A stretch of DNA of 64,000 bases from Mycolicibacterium sp. S2-37 (GTDB taxonomy: Bacteria; Actinomycetota; Actinomycetes; Mycobacteriales; Mycobacteriaceae): contig NZ_JAFEVR010000010.1 of NCBI RefSeq assembly GCF_017352375.1, positions 62,001-126,000 on the forward strand, given 5' to 3'. The notes beneath the pieces were generated by a model. That model searched no databases. It worked only from the letters and a program-made list of their open reading frames with translations, and was not told the origin of the DNA. Of this stretch, positions 32,096-41,345 are shown piece after piece (positions within the stretch are counted from its first letter, which is position 1; each line of letters begins with the position of its first letter). A program made the translations under genes and the position numbers.

Positions 32096-33229
32096 GTGAG
32101 CGGTGTCGACGATCGGCTGGTCGCTTCGTTGCGCCCGGTCGCAACCCGGCCCCCACGCCCGGAACCCGGCGGCCACTTTGACGCCTGGCGGGACGACCTG
32201 CGCTCTGCCACGATCGACGCGTTGCGCGAGTTCGTCGCCGACCGCTGCGTGACCGACCTGCGGCTGGCCGCGGTCGACATCGCCGCCGACGTCCTCTTCG
32301 ACTTCGTCGGCGACGGCAAGTGTCTGCGTTCCACGTTCACCTACCTCGGCTGGCTGGCCGGCGCGCCACCGGACGAAGCGGCGATCCGGGCCGCGGCGAG
32401 CTTCGAGCTGCTGCACATCTTCGCTCTGCTCCAGGACGACGTGATGGACGACTCGCCGATGCGCCGGGGCCGGCCGTCGGCGCATGTCCAGTTCGCCGAC
32501 TGGCACCGGGCGCGCGGCCTGGCCGGCTCGCCGGATCGCTTCGGCGCCTCCGCAGCGGTGCTGCTGGGCGACCTGTGCCTGGTGTGGGCGGGACAGATGT
32601 TGCGTGAGAGCGGCCTGTCCGGCGCCGCCCTGGAACGGGCCTGGCCCCGCTACGACGCCATGCGCACCGAACTGGCCGTCGGACAGTTCGCCGATCTTGT
32701 CAACGACGCGGGCGGACGGCCGACACTGGAGGACGTGCTCGACGTCGCCCGCCGCAAGTCCGGCAACTACACGGTGCGCCGGCCGCTGGAGATCGGGGGC
32801 GCACTCGCCGGTTGCCCGGAGGCCACGCTCGGCGCGCTCGGCCGGTACGGCGCTGCGGTGGGTGAGGCGTTCCAGCTGCGCGACGACCTGCTGGGCATCT
32901 TCGGGGCACCTGCGGTGACCGGCAAGCCGGCTGGTGGTGACCTGTCGGAACACAAGGCCACCAGCGTCGTGATGGCCGCGCATCGGCTGGCCGAGCCGTC
33001 GGTGCGTCACCAGCTCAGCGAGCTGATGGCCCAGCGCGACCTCGACGAGAACGACATCGTCCGGTGGCAGAACCTGATCGCCGCGACGGGCGCCGTCGAC
33101 TGGATCGAGCAGCTCATCGAGAGCCGGTTGTCGACCGCACTCGACCGGATCCACACCAGCCGGCTGGACGACACCGTCCGTGCCGCCCTGGTCACCATGG
33201 CGGCCATCTGCACCGCCCGCGCCGCATGA
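32096..33229 (+). CDS. crtE: Polyprenyl (geranylgeranyl) diphosphate synthase
   Basis: The 377-residue protein is a trans-prenyltransferase with the first Asp-rich motif DDVMDD at residues 114-119, RRGRPSAH after it, and the second motif in FQLRDDLLGIFG (about 262), where the usual third Asp is Gly as in other actinobacterial members. It would elongate isoprenoid units to C20 geranylgeranyl diphosphate for carotenoids. Position as first gene before crtI and crtB defines the role. The start is GTG 32096. The gene ends 28 nt before crtI. Confidence 0.9.
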   Translation: MSGVDDRLVASLRPVATRPPRPEPGGHFDAWRDDLRSATIDALREFVADRCVTDLRLAAVDIAADVLFDFVGDGKCLRSTFTYLGWLAGAPPDEAAIRAAASFELLHIFALLQDDVMDDSPMRRGRPSAHVQFADWHRARGLAGSPDRFGASAAVLLGDLCLVWAGQMLRESGLSGAALERAWPRYDAMRTELAVGQFADLVNDAGGRPTLEDVLDVARRKSGNYTVRRPLEIGGALAGCPEATLGALGRYGAAVGEAFQLRDDLLGIFGAPAVTGKPAGGDLSEHKATSVVMAAHRLAEPSVRHQLSELMAQRDLDENDIVRWQNLIAATGAVDWIEQLIESRLSTALDRIHTSRLDDTVRAALVTMAAICTARAA

Positions 33230-33257
33230 CCGCACGACGAACAGGGGACCTGAGCTG

Positions 33258-34799
33258 ATGCGCACCGTCGGAGGCCGGACCGAACGCGTCGTGGTGGTCG
33301 GCGCCGGACTATCCGGGCTGTCGGCGGCCCTTCAGCTCGCGGGTCGCGGACGCAGTGTCACCGTCGTGGAACGCGAGACGTTCCCGGGCGGGCGGATGGG
33401 CCGGCTCGACATCGGAGGTTACCGCTTGGACACCGGCCCGACGGTCCTGACCATGCCGGACATCATCGAGGACGCATTCGCCGCCGTCGGGGCCTCGATG
33501 ACCGACCGGCTCGAGTTGCACCGCGTCGACCCGGCCTATCGGGCCTCCTTCGCCGACGGCACCGCCCTGAACGTGCACACCGAGGCGACGGCGATGGCCA
33601 CCGAGATCGAGGGCTTCGCCGGATCCGACGCGGCCGACGGCTATCTGACGATGCGTGCCTGGCTGACGCGGCTCTACGAGGTGGAGTTCAACGGCTTCAT
33701 CGCGTCGAACTTCGACTCGCCCCTGTCGCTGGCCACACCACAGCTGGCCCGGCTCGCCGCGCTGGGGGGGTTCCGCCGCTGGGACCGGGTGATCCGCAGG
33801 TTCATCACCGACGAACGGCTGCGGCGCATCTTCACCTTCCAGGCGCTCTACGCCGGTGTGCCGCCGCACAAGGCACTGGCGGCATACGCGGTGATCGCCT
33901 ACATGGACACCGTTGCCGGTGTCTACTTCCCGCGCGGCGGGATGCGTGCGGTGCCGGAGGCGATGGCCGGGGCGGCCACCGACGCCGGTGTCGACTTCCG
34001 TTACGGCGCATCCGTTTCCGAGCTCGAACGGCATGCCGACGGCCGGGTGGCGGCGGTACTGACCGATACCGGTGAGCGGTTCGCGGCCGACGCGGTGGTG
34101 CTGACCACCGAGCTGCCGACGACCTACCGCCTACTCGGCCGGACGCCACGGCGACTCCTGCCGATCCGGCCCGCACCGTCGGCCGTCGTCGCCCACGTCG
34201 GGTGTGCGGCCACCACGGGACCGGACCGTCCCGGCCATCACACCATCCTGTTCGGCGGCGCGTGGGAGAAGACGTTCACCGACATCATCGAAGACGGCCG
34301 GGTGATGAGTGATCCGTCTCTGCTGGTGACCCGCCCCACCGCAGGCGATCCCACCCTGGCCCCCGCCGGGCGAGACCTGCTCTACATCCTGGCCCCGGCA
34401 CCCAATCTGAAAGTGGGACAGGTGAACTGGGCCGCCACCCGTGACACCTATGTCGCAGAGATGCTCTCGGCGGTGCGCAGCCGGATGCCGTCGCTCGGCG
34501 ACGACCTCGAGTTGTTGCACGTCGTCGACCCGGATGACTGGGCGCGCCAGGGCATGGTGGCCGGCACCCCGTTCGCGCTGGCGCACACCTTCGCCCAGAC
34601 CGGACCGTTCCGGCCGGCCAACATGCTTCGCGGCGCCGACAACGTCGTGCTGGCCGGATCGTCGACCGTGCCCGGCGTGGGCGTGCCGACCGCGCTGTTG
34701 TCCGGCCGTCTCGCCGCCGACCGCATCACCGGGTCCGACGTCCAGCGCCCCGCCACGACTTCGACAGGACCAACGCGAACGAGGAGCGGTACGCCATGA
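33258..34799 (+). CDS. crtI: Phytoene desaturase
   Basis: The 513-residue FAD enzyme has the N-terminal dinucleotide motif VVVGAGLSGLSAALQL (residues 11-26) with GGRMG and DTGPTVLTMP, and the C-terminal CrtI signature in LAGSSTVPGVGVPTALLSG (about 475-493). It desaturates phytoene stepwise to lycopene or similar. ATG 33258 sits in the usual place just before the FAD motif. Its stop overlaps the crtB start (ATGA), so crtI and crtB are translationally coupled. Confidence 0.92.
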   Translation: MRTVGGRTERVVVVGAGLSGLSAALQLAGRGRSVTVVERETFPGGRMGRLDIGGYRLDTGPTVLTMPDIIEDAFAAVGASMTDRLELHRVDPAYRASFADGTALNVHTEATAMATEIEGFAGSDAADGYLTMRAWLTRLYEVEFNGFIASNFDSPLSLATPQLARLAALGGFRRWDRVIRRFITDERLRRIFTFQALYAGVPPHKALAAYAVIAYMDTVAGVYFPRGGMRAVPEAMAGAATDAGVDFRYGASVSELERHADGRVAAVLTDTGERFAADAVVLTTELPTTYRLLGRTPRRLLPIRPAPSAVVAHVGCAATTGPDRPGHHTILFGGAWEKTFTDIIEDGRVMSDPSLLVTRPTAGDPTLAPAGRDLLYILAPAPNLKVGQVNWAATRDTYVAEMLSAVRSRMPSLGDDLELLHVVDPDDWARQGMVAGTPFALAHTFAQTGPFRPANMLRGADNVVLAGSSTVPGVGVPTALLSGRLAADRITGSDVQRPATTSTGPTRTRSGTP

Positions 34800-35746
34800 T
34801 CGGATCAGAGCTCGACGCCGCGGGCGTACGGGATCCCGCACTGCGCGACGCCTACCGCTACTGCCGGGTGCTCAACGCGCAGCACGGCCGGACGTTCTTC
34901 CTGGCCACCCGTCTGCTCGCCCCCGAGCAGCGCCCGGCGGTGCACGCGCTCTACGGCTTCGCCCGCCGCGCCGACGACATCCTCGACGATCTGGAGTCCA
35001 CCGCCACCACCACCGAACGCGCCGACCGGCTGCACCTGCTGGCCACCCAGCTGTTCGACCGTCTGGTCCAGGGGAATCCGAACGGCGACGATCCGTCGCT
35101 GACCGCGGTCGTGCACACCGCCCGCCGGTACGGCATCGCCTGGGAACTGTTCGACGACTTCCTGGCGTCGATGCGGATGGATCTCACCGTCACCGACTAT
35201 CCCGACCGCGCCGCGATCGACAAGTACATGTACGGCTCGGCCGAGGTGATCGGCCTGCAGCTGCTGCCCGTCCTGGGCACCGTGGTCCCCCGGGAGGAGG
35301 CTGCACCGTACGCCGCGGCGCTCGGCAAGGCGTTCCAGCTGACCAATTTCCTGCGCGACGTCGACGAGGATCTCGACCGCGGCCGGGTGTATCTGCCCGC
35401 AGACGAACTGGCCGCCCACGGCGTGGACCGCGAACTGCTGATGTGGTGCCACACCAACAAGCGGACCGACACCCGGGTGCGGCGCGCGCTGGCCGAACAA
35501 CACGCCGTCACGCGCCGCATCTACGACTACGCCACCCACGGCGTCGCGCTGCTGCATCCGCGTTCGCGCGCCTGCGTGTCCGCTGCGCTGGTGCTGTACT
35601 GCGACATCCTCAAGCGCATCGAGGACATCGACTTCGACATCTTCAACCAGCGCGCGACGGTGGGCAACGGCCGCCGGCTGCAGGTGGCCGCCGGGGGACT
35701 GCTGCGCGCCTGGGGGGCCCGGCTGACCCACGCCGCAAAAGTCTAG
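34796..35746 (+). CDS. crtB: Phytoene synthase
   Basis: The 316-residue protein joins two geranylgeranyl diphosphates to phytoene. Both Asp-rich motifs are present: ARRADDILDD (about residues 56-65) and the LRDVDEDLDRGRVYLP signature (about 186-201). Trp-Glu-Leu and Arg contacts (YGIAWELFDDFL, KYMYGSAEVIGLQLLPVLG) are typical of CrtB. It overlaps the end of crtI. The next gene starts after 38 bp. Confidence 0.93.
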   Translation: MIGSELDAAGVRDPALRDAYRYCRVLNAQHGRTFFLATRLLAPEQRPAVHALYGFARRADDILDDLESTATTTERADRLHLLATQLFDRLVQGNPNGDDPSLTAVVHTARRYGIAWELFDDFLASMRMDLTVTDYPDRAAIDKYMYGSAEVIGLQLLPVLGTVVPREEAAPYAAALGKAFQLTNFLRDVDEDLDRGRVYLPADELAAHGVDRELLMWCHTNKRTDTRVRRALAEQHAVTRRIYDYATHGVALLHPRSRACVSAALVLYCDILKRIEDIDFDIFNQRATVGNGRRLQVAAGGLLRAWGARLTHAAKV

Positions 35747-35784
35747 GAACGGATCGTTACCACGAGACAGGAAGGTCACCACCG

Positions 35785-36504
35785 GTGAACGACCGACTCC
35801 CCCGCGCCCAGGTGCCCGCTGCGTTCGACGTCGGCGCGGCGGCCTACGACCGCCTCGTCGGAGCCAATCCGGGCTACCACGACCACCTGCGGCTCTCCGC
35901 CGAGCGGATGAACCTGCCCGACGGCGGGCGCGGGTTGCGGCTGCTCGACGCAGGATGCGGCACCGGCGCGTCCACCGCCGCACTGCTGGCCGTCGCGCCC
36001 CACGCCGAGATCGTGGCCGTCGACGCGTCGGCGGGCATGCTGGCCGAGGCCGCGGCCAAGGACTGGCCGGACTCGGTCCGGTTCGTGCACAGCAAGATCG
36101 AGGACATCGCCGCCGCCGGCGTGACCGGTCCCTTCGACGGGATCTTCGCCGCCTACCTGCTGCGCAACCTCGACGACCCGGATACGCAGCTGCGGACGTT
36201 CTCGACGTTGCTGCGGCCGGGGGCACCGCTGACCGTGCACGAGTACTCGGTGCGGGACTCCCCGGTCGCCACCGTCGTGTGGAACATCGTCTGCTGGACG
36301 GTCATCATCCCGGCCGGGCGGTTACGTACCGGCGATGCGTCGCTGTACACCTATCTGCGCCGCAGCGTCAACCGGTTCGACGGCGCAACCGCATTCCGGG
36401 ACCGCTTGCGGCGCAACGGCTTCACCGAAGTCTCCAGCGACACCGTGCCGGGCTGGCAACGCAACGTCGTGCACACGTTCACCGGGCGGGCGGCGCACCC
36501 ATGA
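35785..36504 (+). CDS. SAM-dependent methyltransferase of the carotenoid operon
   Basis: The 239-residue protein is a class I (UbiE-like) methyltransferase: motif I LRLLDAGCGTGASTAALL (about residues 51-68), VDASAGMLAEA, and FDGIFAAYLLRNLDDP. A hydrophobic stretch (VATVVWNIVCWTVIIPAG, about 155-172) is unusual and suggests a membrane or lipid-soluble substrate. Similar genes stand in Streptomyces crt clusters between crtB and crtU, without a firmly assigned reaction; a C- or O-methylation of the carotenoid or a quinone is possible. GTG 35785 is used; the 3' end overlaps crtU (ATGA). Confidence 0.75.
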   Translation: MNDRLPRAQVPAAFDVGAAAYDRLVGANPGYHDHLRLSAERMNLPDGGRGLRLLDAGCGTGASTAALLAVAPHAEIVAVDASAGMLAEAAAKDWPDSVRFVHSKIEDIAAAGVTGPFDGIFAAYLLRNLDDPDTQLRTFSTLLRPGAPLTVHEYSVRDSPVATVVWNIVCWTVIIPAGRLRTGDASLYTYLRRSVNRFDGATAFRDRLRRNGFTEVSSDTVPGWQRNVVHTFTGRAAHP

Positions 36505-38009
36505 GAGACCGGCGCCGCGTCGTGCATCCGGCGCCGCCGGGCCGCGCCGACGCCGCGGGTATGCCGGTGCGCCCGCGTGCGGTGGTGGTCGGCGGCGGGA
36601 TCGCCGGGCTGACCGCCGCCACCGGACTGGTCGAACGCGGCGTCGAGGTCGACCTCGTCGAACGCGAACCGTATCTCGGCGGCCGGGTGGGTGGTTGGTC
36701 GGAGCACGTGGACGGCGTCGGCACGGCCGCGATGAACCGCGGGTTCCACGCCTTCTTCCGCCAGTACTACAACCTGCGGAACCTGTTGCGCCGCATCGAC
36801 GGTGAGCTGTCGATGCTGACGCCGGTCGCGGACTACCCGCTCATCGACGCACATGGCCGCCGTGACACGTTCCGCGGACTGCCACAGACCCCGCCGTTCA
36901 ACGCCGTCGCGTTCGCGCTGCGCAGCCCGACCTTCCGGCTGCGGGACCTGGCGCGGATCAACGCCCGCGCCGCCGCACCGCTGGCCGCGGTGTCGGTGCC
37001 CGACATCTACGACCGGCTCGACGGCATCGACGCCGCCACGTTCCTGCGCGACATCAACTTCCCCGAGGCGGCCCGGCATCTGGCCTTCGAGGTGTTCTCG
37101 CGCAGCTTCTTCGCGCTGCCGCCCGAGCTGTCCGCCGCCGAACTGGCCACCATGTTCCACATCTACTTCCTCGGTTCGAGCGAGGGTCTGGTGTTCGACG
37201 TCGCGGCCGACAACTTCGATGTGGCGCTGTGGAATCCGCTACGGGTCCACCTCGAGGCCCGTGGCGTACGGTTCCACACCGGCGTCCGGGCCACCGCCGT
37301 CGAGGCCGGTTTCACCGTGCACTGCGACTCCGGTCAAACGCTGGCCGCCGACGGGGTGGTGTTGGCCACCGACGTCGGGGGCCTGCAGCAGATCATCGAC
37401 GCCTCGCCGGGTCTGGGTGACGATGCCTGGCGGGCGTCGGTGGCCGGCCTCGGCACCGCGCCCCCGTTCCTGGTACAGCGGCTCTGGCTGGACCGCCCCG
37501 TCGCGGCCGACCGACCGGCGTTCCTCGGTACCGGTGGCCTGCCCCCGGTGGACAATGTGAGTGTGCTGGAGCGCTACGAGAGTCAGGCCGCCCAGTGGGC
37601 CGGGCGGACGGGCGGTTCGGTGGTCGAGTTGCATTCGTACTCCGTCACCGACACCTCCGACGACCTGCCGCGACGACTGCTGGCCCGGTTGCACGAGATC
37701 TTCCCGGAGACCGCGAACGCGCGGATCGTCGGGCAACGTCTGCTGATGCGCCAGGACTGCCCGCGCTTCGCGCCGGGAGATTTCGCACACCGCCCCCGGG
37801 TGGCCACCCCCGTCGACGGACTGGCGCTGGCCGGCGACGGCATTCGCATCGACCTGCCCGTCGCACTGATGGAGCGCGCGGCCACCACGGGATGGTCGGC
37901 CGCCAATCGGCTGCTCGGACATTTCGGTCTCGCCGGACACGCCCTGACCACCGTCCCCACCACCGGCCGGTCCCCCGCACTGCGGCGACTGGCGCAGCGA
38001 GGAGCGTGA
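36501..38009 (+). CDS. crtU: CrtU-type carotene desaturase/methyltransferase-like flavoprotein
   Basis: The 502-residue flavoprotein has the FAD motif AVVVGGGIAGLTAATGLVE (about residues 28-46), GGRVGGW, and the segment MNRGFHAFFRQYYNLR (about 76-91) that I associate with isorenieratene synthase CrtU, plus a C-terminal LALAGDGIRIDLPVALMERA. CrtU desaturates and shifts a methyl group on beta-ionone rings to give aromatic end groups. Its usual substrate needs a lycopene cyclase, and none is in this operon. The ATG overlaps the methyltransferase stop. It could instead act on a different end group. Confidence 0.7.
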   Translation: MRDRRRVVHPAPPGRADAAGMPVRPRAVVVGGGIAGLTAATGLVERGVEVDLVEREPYLGGRVGGWSEHVDGVGTAAMNRGFHAFFRQYYNLRNLLRRIDGELSMLTPVADYPLIDAHGRRDTFRGLPQTPPFNAVAFALRSPTFRLRDLARINARAAAPLAAVSVPDIYDRLDGIDAATFLRDINFPEAARHLAFEVFSRSFFALPPELSAAELATMFHIYFLGSSEGLVFDVAADNFDVALWNPLRVHLEARGVRFHTGVRATAVEAGFTVHCDSGQTLAADGVVLATDVGGLQQIIDASPGLGDDAWRASVAGLGTAPPFLVQRLWLDRPVAADRPAFLGTGGLPPVDNVSVLERYESQAAQWAGRTGGSVVELHSYSVTDTSDDLPRRLLARLHEIFPETANARIVGQRLLMRQDCPRFAPGDFAHRPRVATPVDGLALAGDGIRIDLPVALMERAATTGWSAANRLLGHFGLAGHALTTVPTTGRSPALRRLAQRGA

Positions 38010-38011
38010 AC

Positions 38012-39013
38012 ATGCTCGCCGACCTCAAGACGAAGTGGGCGAAAGTTTCGCCGTTCCAGGTGCTTCCGCGCCTGGATTGGGCAGCGCAGCGTCCCACCTA
38101 TCAGGACGCGCAGCCCGCGATCATCGATGATGCGCTGGCTCGCGCCCAGGCCCGCCCGAGCGGCAACTGGTTTCCGTTCGCGGCCAGCACCGACATCCGC
38201 CGCACACCGGTGGGCACGACCGTGGCCGGTGTGGAGCTCGTCGCATGGCGCAGCACCGACGGCGACCTGCACATCGGGCCGGCGAGCTGCCCGCACCTCG
38301 GGGCGGATCTGTCGACGGGGACCGTCGACTGCGGTGCGCTGATCTGCCCCTGGCACGGTCTGCGGTTGTCCGGTGAACGCCGCGAGTTCGGCTGGAAGCC
38401 CTACCCGGCCCATGACGACGGTGTACTGGCCTGGGTGCGGCTCGACCGGGTCGGAGGCGAGGATCCCACCGACCGCCCCATCATCCCGCCGCGACCCGAC
38501 GGGGCGACGCTCTCCGCCGTCACCCGCCTGGTGGGAGTGTGCGAACCGGCCGATGTCATCGCCAACCGGCTCGATCCCTGGCACGGCGGGTGGTTCCATC
38601 CCTATTCGTTCACCCGCCTCGACGTGCTGAGCGCGCCCCCCACCGGGACGACGGTGCCCGACGCCGAGGACCGCTTCCTGGTCGCGGTGACGTTCCGGCT
38701 CGGACGGCTCGGGGTGCCCGTCGTCGCCGAGTTCACCGCACCGGAGCCGCGCACCATCACGATGCGCATCGTCGACGGTGAAGGCACCGGCAGCGTCGTC
38801 GAAACCCATGCGACCCCGGTCGGTCCGGGCCCCGACGGGCGCCCCCGCACCGCGGTGATCGAGGCCGTCATCGCCCATTCCGACCGCGCCAACTTCCACT
38901 ACGGCAAGCGGGTGGCACCGCTCATCACACCGCTCATGCGGCAGGCCGCCACCCGGCTGTGGGTGGACGATCTGGCGTATGCCGAGCGCCGCTACGCGGT
39001 GCGCAGCCGCTAA
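38012..39013 (+). CDS. Rieske [2Fe-2S] protein with DUF5914-like C-terminus
   Basis: The 333-residue protein has an N-terminal Rieske domain (about residues 45-135) with both ligand pairs, CPH (about 91) and CPWH (about 111), spaced about 20 residues apart. A DUF5914-like C-terminal domain follows (about 150-330), including RLDPWHGGWFHPYSFTRLDV. This resembles proteins that accompany crtU in actinobacterial carotenoid clusters. No mononuclear-iron facial triad of a Rieske oxygenase is obvious, although the His-rich WHGGWFHPYS segment may bind a cofactor. It starts 2 nt after crtU and is the last operon gene; it may hydroxylate or reduce the carotenoid. Confidence 0.7.
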   Translation: MLADLKTKWAKVSPFQVLPRLDWAAQRPTYQDAQPAIIDDALARAQARPSGNWFPFAASTDIRRTPVGTTVAGVELVAWRSTDGDLHIGPASCPHLGADLSTGTVDCGALICPWHGLRLSGERREFGWKPYPAHDDGVLAWVRLDRVGGEDPTDRPIIPPRPDGATLSAVTRLVGVCEPADVIANRLDPWHGGWFHPYSFTRLDVLSAPPTGTTVPDAEDRFLVAVTFRLGRLGVPVVAEFTAPEPRTITMRIVDGEGTGSVVETHATPVGPGPDGRPRTAVIEAVIAHSDRANFHYGKRVAPLITPLMRQAATRLWVDDLAYAERRYAVRSR

Positions 39014-39381
39014 TCGAGGGCGATGGTGGCCTTGTCGGGGTAGAACGCCACATGGCCGGCGATCTCCGCGACCGCCGGATACGGCTGTTCGTAGGTCCAT
39101 ACGGCGTCTTCGACGGTCTTCCCGCCGATGGTGACATGGTAGTAGGCGGCGTCGCCCTTGTACGGGCAGTACGTGGTCGTATCGCTGCGCGACAGGGTTC
39201 CGTCGGTGACGTCGGCGAGCGGAATGTAGTGCACTGCAGGGTAACTGGCCTCCTGCAGCGTCAGCGCGGCGTCGGTGGCGGCGACCACGTCGCCGGCCAC
39301 CTTCACCGTCACGCGGCGTCCGGTCGGGGTGACGGTGATGGGGTGCTCGTCGGTGGGTTCGGCGATCTGTCGGTCGGCCAT
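39010..39381 (-). CDS. DUF427 family protein
   Basis: The 123-residue protein consists of one DUF427 domain, recognised by the pattern SRSDTTTYCPYKGDAAYYHV (about residues 64-83) and the tail AVWTYEQPYPAVAEIAGHVAFY. The Cys-Pro-Tyr-Lys-Gly core is highly conserved in the family, whose function is not known. The gene overlaps the end of the Rieske gene by 4 bp tail to tail and has the SRPBCC gene divergent upstream, 46 bp away. Confidence 0.85.
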   Translation of the reverse strand: MADRQIAEPTDEHPITVTPTGRRVTVKVAGDVVAATDAALTLQEASYPAVHYIPLADVTDGTLSRSDTTTYCPYKGDAAYYHVTIGGKTVEDAVWTYEQPYPAVAEIAGHVAFYPDKATIALD

Positions 39382-39427
39382 GGTGTCCTCTCCTCGAACG
39401 GTGCCGGCCGGCCGTTAGCATCGGCGC

Positions 39428-39913
39428 ATGACCCCGCAGGGCACCGCCTCCGCTCAGGCCACGGTCGACATCGCTGCCGACCCCGACGTCGTGTACCAAC
39501 TCCTCACCAATCTATCCACGCTGGCCGACCTGGCCGAGGAGGCGACCGAGATGACGTGGAAGAAAGGCGTGGGAACTGACGGGGCCGCCCGGCCGGGCGC
39601 GGTGTTCACCGGCAGCAACCGCAACGGGTCGCGTAGCTGGAAGACCACCTGCACGGTGACCGACGCGACGGCCGGTCGCTCGTTCGGGTTCGACGTCCGA
39701 AGCCTGGTCATTCCCGTCGCGCACTGGCGGTACGAGATCACCCCCATCGCAACCGGATGCCGGGTCACCGAGAGCACCTGGGATCAGCGGCCGGGCTGGT
39801 TCCGTACGGTCGCCGGTCTGGCGACCGGTGTGCAGGACCGCACCGCCGCGAACAACCGGCACATCCAGGCCACGCTGGACCGGCTGAAGGCCACGGCCGA
39901 GGCAGCCCGTTAG
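39428..39913 (+). CDS. SRPBCC (START-like) family protein
   Basis: The 161-residue protein has the polyketide-cyclase/START fold pattern: ATVDIAADPDVVYQLLTNLSTLADLAEEA at the start, a GAVFTGSNRNGSRSW strand region and a long C-terminal helix (QDRTAANNRHIQATLDRLKA). Such proteins bind hydrophobic ligands in a cavity. No specific role is visible. It overlaps the convergent flavoprotein gene by 4 bp at the stop. Confidence 0.75.
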   Translation: MTPQGTASAQATVDIAADPDVVYQLLTNLSTLADLAEEATEMTWKKGVGTDGAARPGAVFTGSNRNGSRSWKTTCTVTDATAGRSFGFDVRSLVIPVAHWRYEITPIATGCRVTESTWDQRPGWFRTVAGLATGVQDRTAANNRHIQATLDRLKATAEAAR

Positions 39914-41292
39914 GGCCGGCCGGTGATGCGGTCGGCGATCCTGGCGATCGGCGAGGTGGTCGCCCGCCCGCGGGCCTCGTGCCGGTCGGCCAGCTTGTAG
40001 GCCACGTACAGACCGCGCACGCCGAGCCAGCGCAGCGGTTCAGGCTCCCAGCCCCGCGACCGGTGACCCACCCAGGGCAGTGCGGTCAGCGGCGTGGTGC
40101 GGTCGAGAACCAGGTCGGCCAGGGTGCGTCCGGCCAGATTGGTGGCCGTCACACCGTGGCCGACATACCCGCCGGCCCATCCGAGCCCGGTGGCCGGATC
40201 CAGCGCCACCGTGGCCTCCCAGTCCCGCGGTACGGCCAGCACACCGCACCAGGCGTGCGCGATCGGCACGTCGCGGATCTGCGGGAGCAGGGAGTGCAGC
40301 ACGGCGGTGAGCGCGGCGATCGTGCGCCGAGGCACCCGGCCGTCGTCGTCGGTACGGGAGGCGAAGCGGTACGGGACGCTGCGGCCGCCGATCGCGATGC
40401 GGTCGTCGACGGTGCGTTGGGCGTAGAAGAAGCCGTGCGCGGTGTCGCCGACGGTTTCGCGTCCGGCCCAGCCGATGTCGCGCCACCGCTGCTCGGGAAT
40501 CGGGTCGGTGGCGATCATGGAGCTGTTCATCGGCAGCCAGCGCCGCCGCAGACCGGGCAGGCCTGCGGTGAAACCTTCGGTGGCTCGCAGCACGATCGGC
40601 GCCCGCACGGTCCCGCGCGCGGTGACTGCGCGGCCCTGGCTGATGGCGGTGACCGGGGTCTGCTCGTAGACCGTCACACCGAGGCGCTCGACGGCGTCGG
40701 TCAGGCCGCGGGCCAGCCAGGCGGGCTGGATTCGGGCGCAGTGCGGGGTGTGAAATGCGCTCAGCACGCCGTCGAACCGGATGCGTTCGGACGCTTCGGC
40801 TTTGGTGAGCGGGGTGATGCCGTCGACCTGCCAGCGCCGTTCCTCGTCGATGGACGCGGCGAGGCGGGCGGCCTGGGCGGCGTTGCGGGCGATCTCCATG
40901 GTGCCGCCCTTGACGATGCCCGCGTCGATGCCTTCGCGATCGGTGACCATGGCGACCTCGTCGACGGCATCGTTGAGCGCGCGTTGCCACTGCAGGACGG
41001 CGTCGCGGCCGTAGAGCCTCGCCATGGCGTTGCGGTCACCGGGGACCAGACCGGACAGCCATCCGCCGTTGCGCCCGCTGGCGCCGAAACCGGCGAAACG
41101 GGCCTCGAGGATCACGATGCGCAGCGACGGGTCGGCCCGTTTGAGGTAGTAGGCGGTCCACAGGCCGGTGTAGCCGGCGCCGACGATGCAGACGTCGGCG
41201 TCGCGATCACCCGGCAGACCCGGGCGAGGGGCGGGTAGCGCATCGGCTCCGTTGGAGTACCAGTGGGAGACCTGACCGTTGACGGTGGACAC
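39910..41292 (-). CDS. DAO-family FAD-dependent oxidoreductase (PuuB-like)
   Basis: The 460-residue flavoprotein has the FAD motif DADVCIVGAGYTGLWTAYYL (about residues 32-51) and GFGASGRNGGW, the layout of D-amino-acid oxidase-type enzymes such as gamma-glutamylputrescine oxidase. Late motifs GLGWAGGYVGHGVTATNLAGRTLADL confirm the family. It would oxidise an amine or amino acid, producing hydrogen peroxide. GTG 41292 is the start nearest the FAD motif; the open frame upstream is non-homologous. It is 53 bp downstream of the SDR gene on the same strand. Confidence 0.78.
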   Translation of the reverse strand: MSTVNGQVSHWYSNGADALPAPRPGLPGDRDADVCIVGAGYTGLWTAYYLKRADPSLRIVILEARFAGFGASGRNGGWLSGLVPGDRNAMARLYGRDAVLQWQRALNDAVDEVAMVTDREGIDAGIVKGGTMEIARNAAQAARLAASIDEERRWQVDGITPLTKAEASERIRFDGVLSAFHTPHCARIQPAWLARGLTDAVERLGVTVYEQTPVTAISQGRAVTARGTVRAPIVLRATEGFTAGLPGLRRRWLPMNSSMIATDPIPEQRWRDIGWAGRETVGDTAHGFFYAQRTVDDRIAIGGRSVPYRFASRTDDDGRVPRRTIAALTAVLHSLLPQIRDVPIAHAWCGVLAVPRDWEATVALDPATGLGWAGGYVGHGVTATNLAGRTLADLVLDRTTPLTALPWVGHRSRGWEPEPLRWLGVRGLYVAYKLADRHEARGRATTSPIARIADRITGRP

Positions 41293-41345
41293 CGCACGAG
41301 TGTGCCAGCACGGGAGGCGGGCGGTGGGCGCCTGCGGGAGTGGCT

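Noticed and set aside
37583..39499. 638-codon minus-strand frame across the Rieske gene
   Set aside because: It is antisense to crtU and the Rieske gene, with Arg/Gly/His-rich composition typical of high-GC shadows; only the separate DUF427 gene at 39010-39381 is real there.
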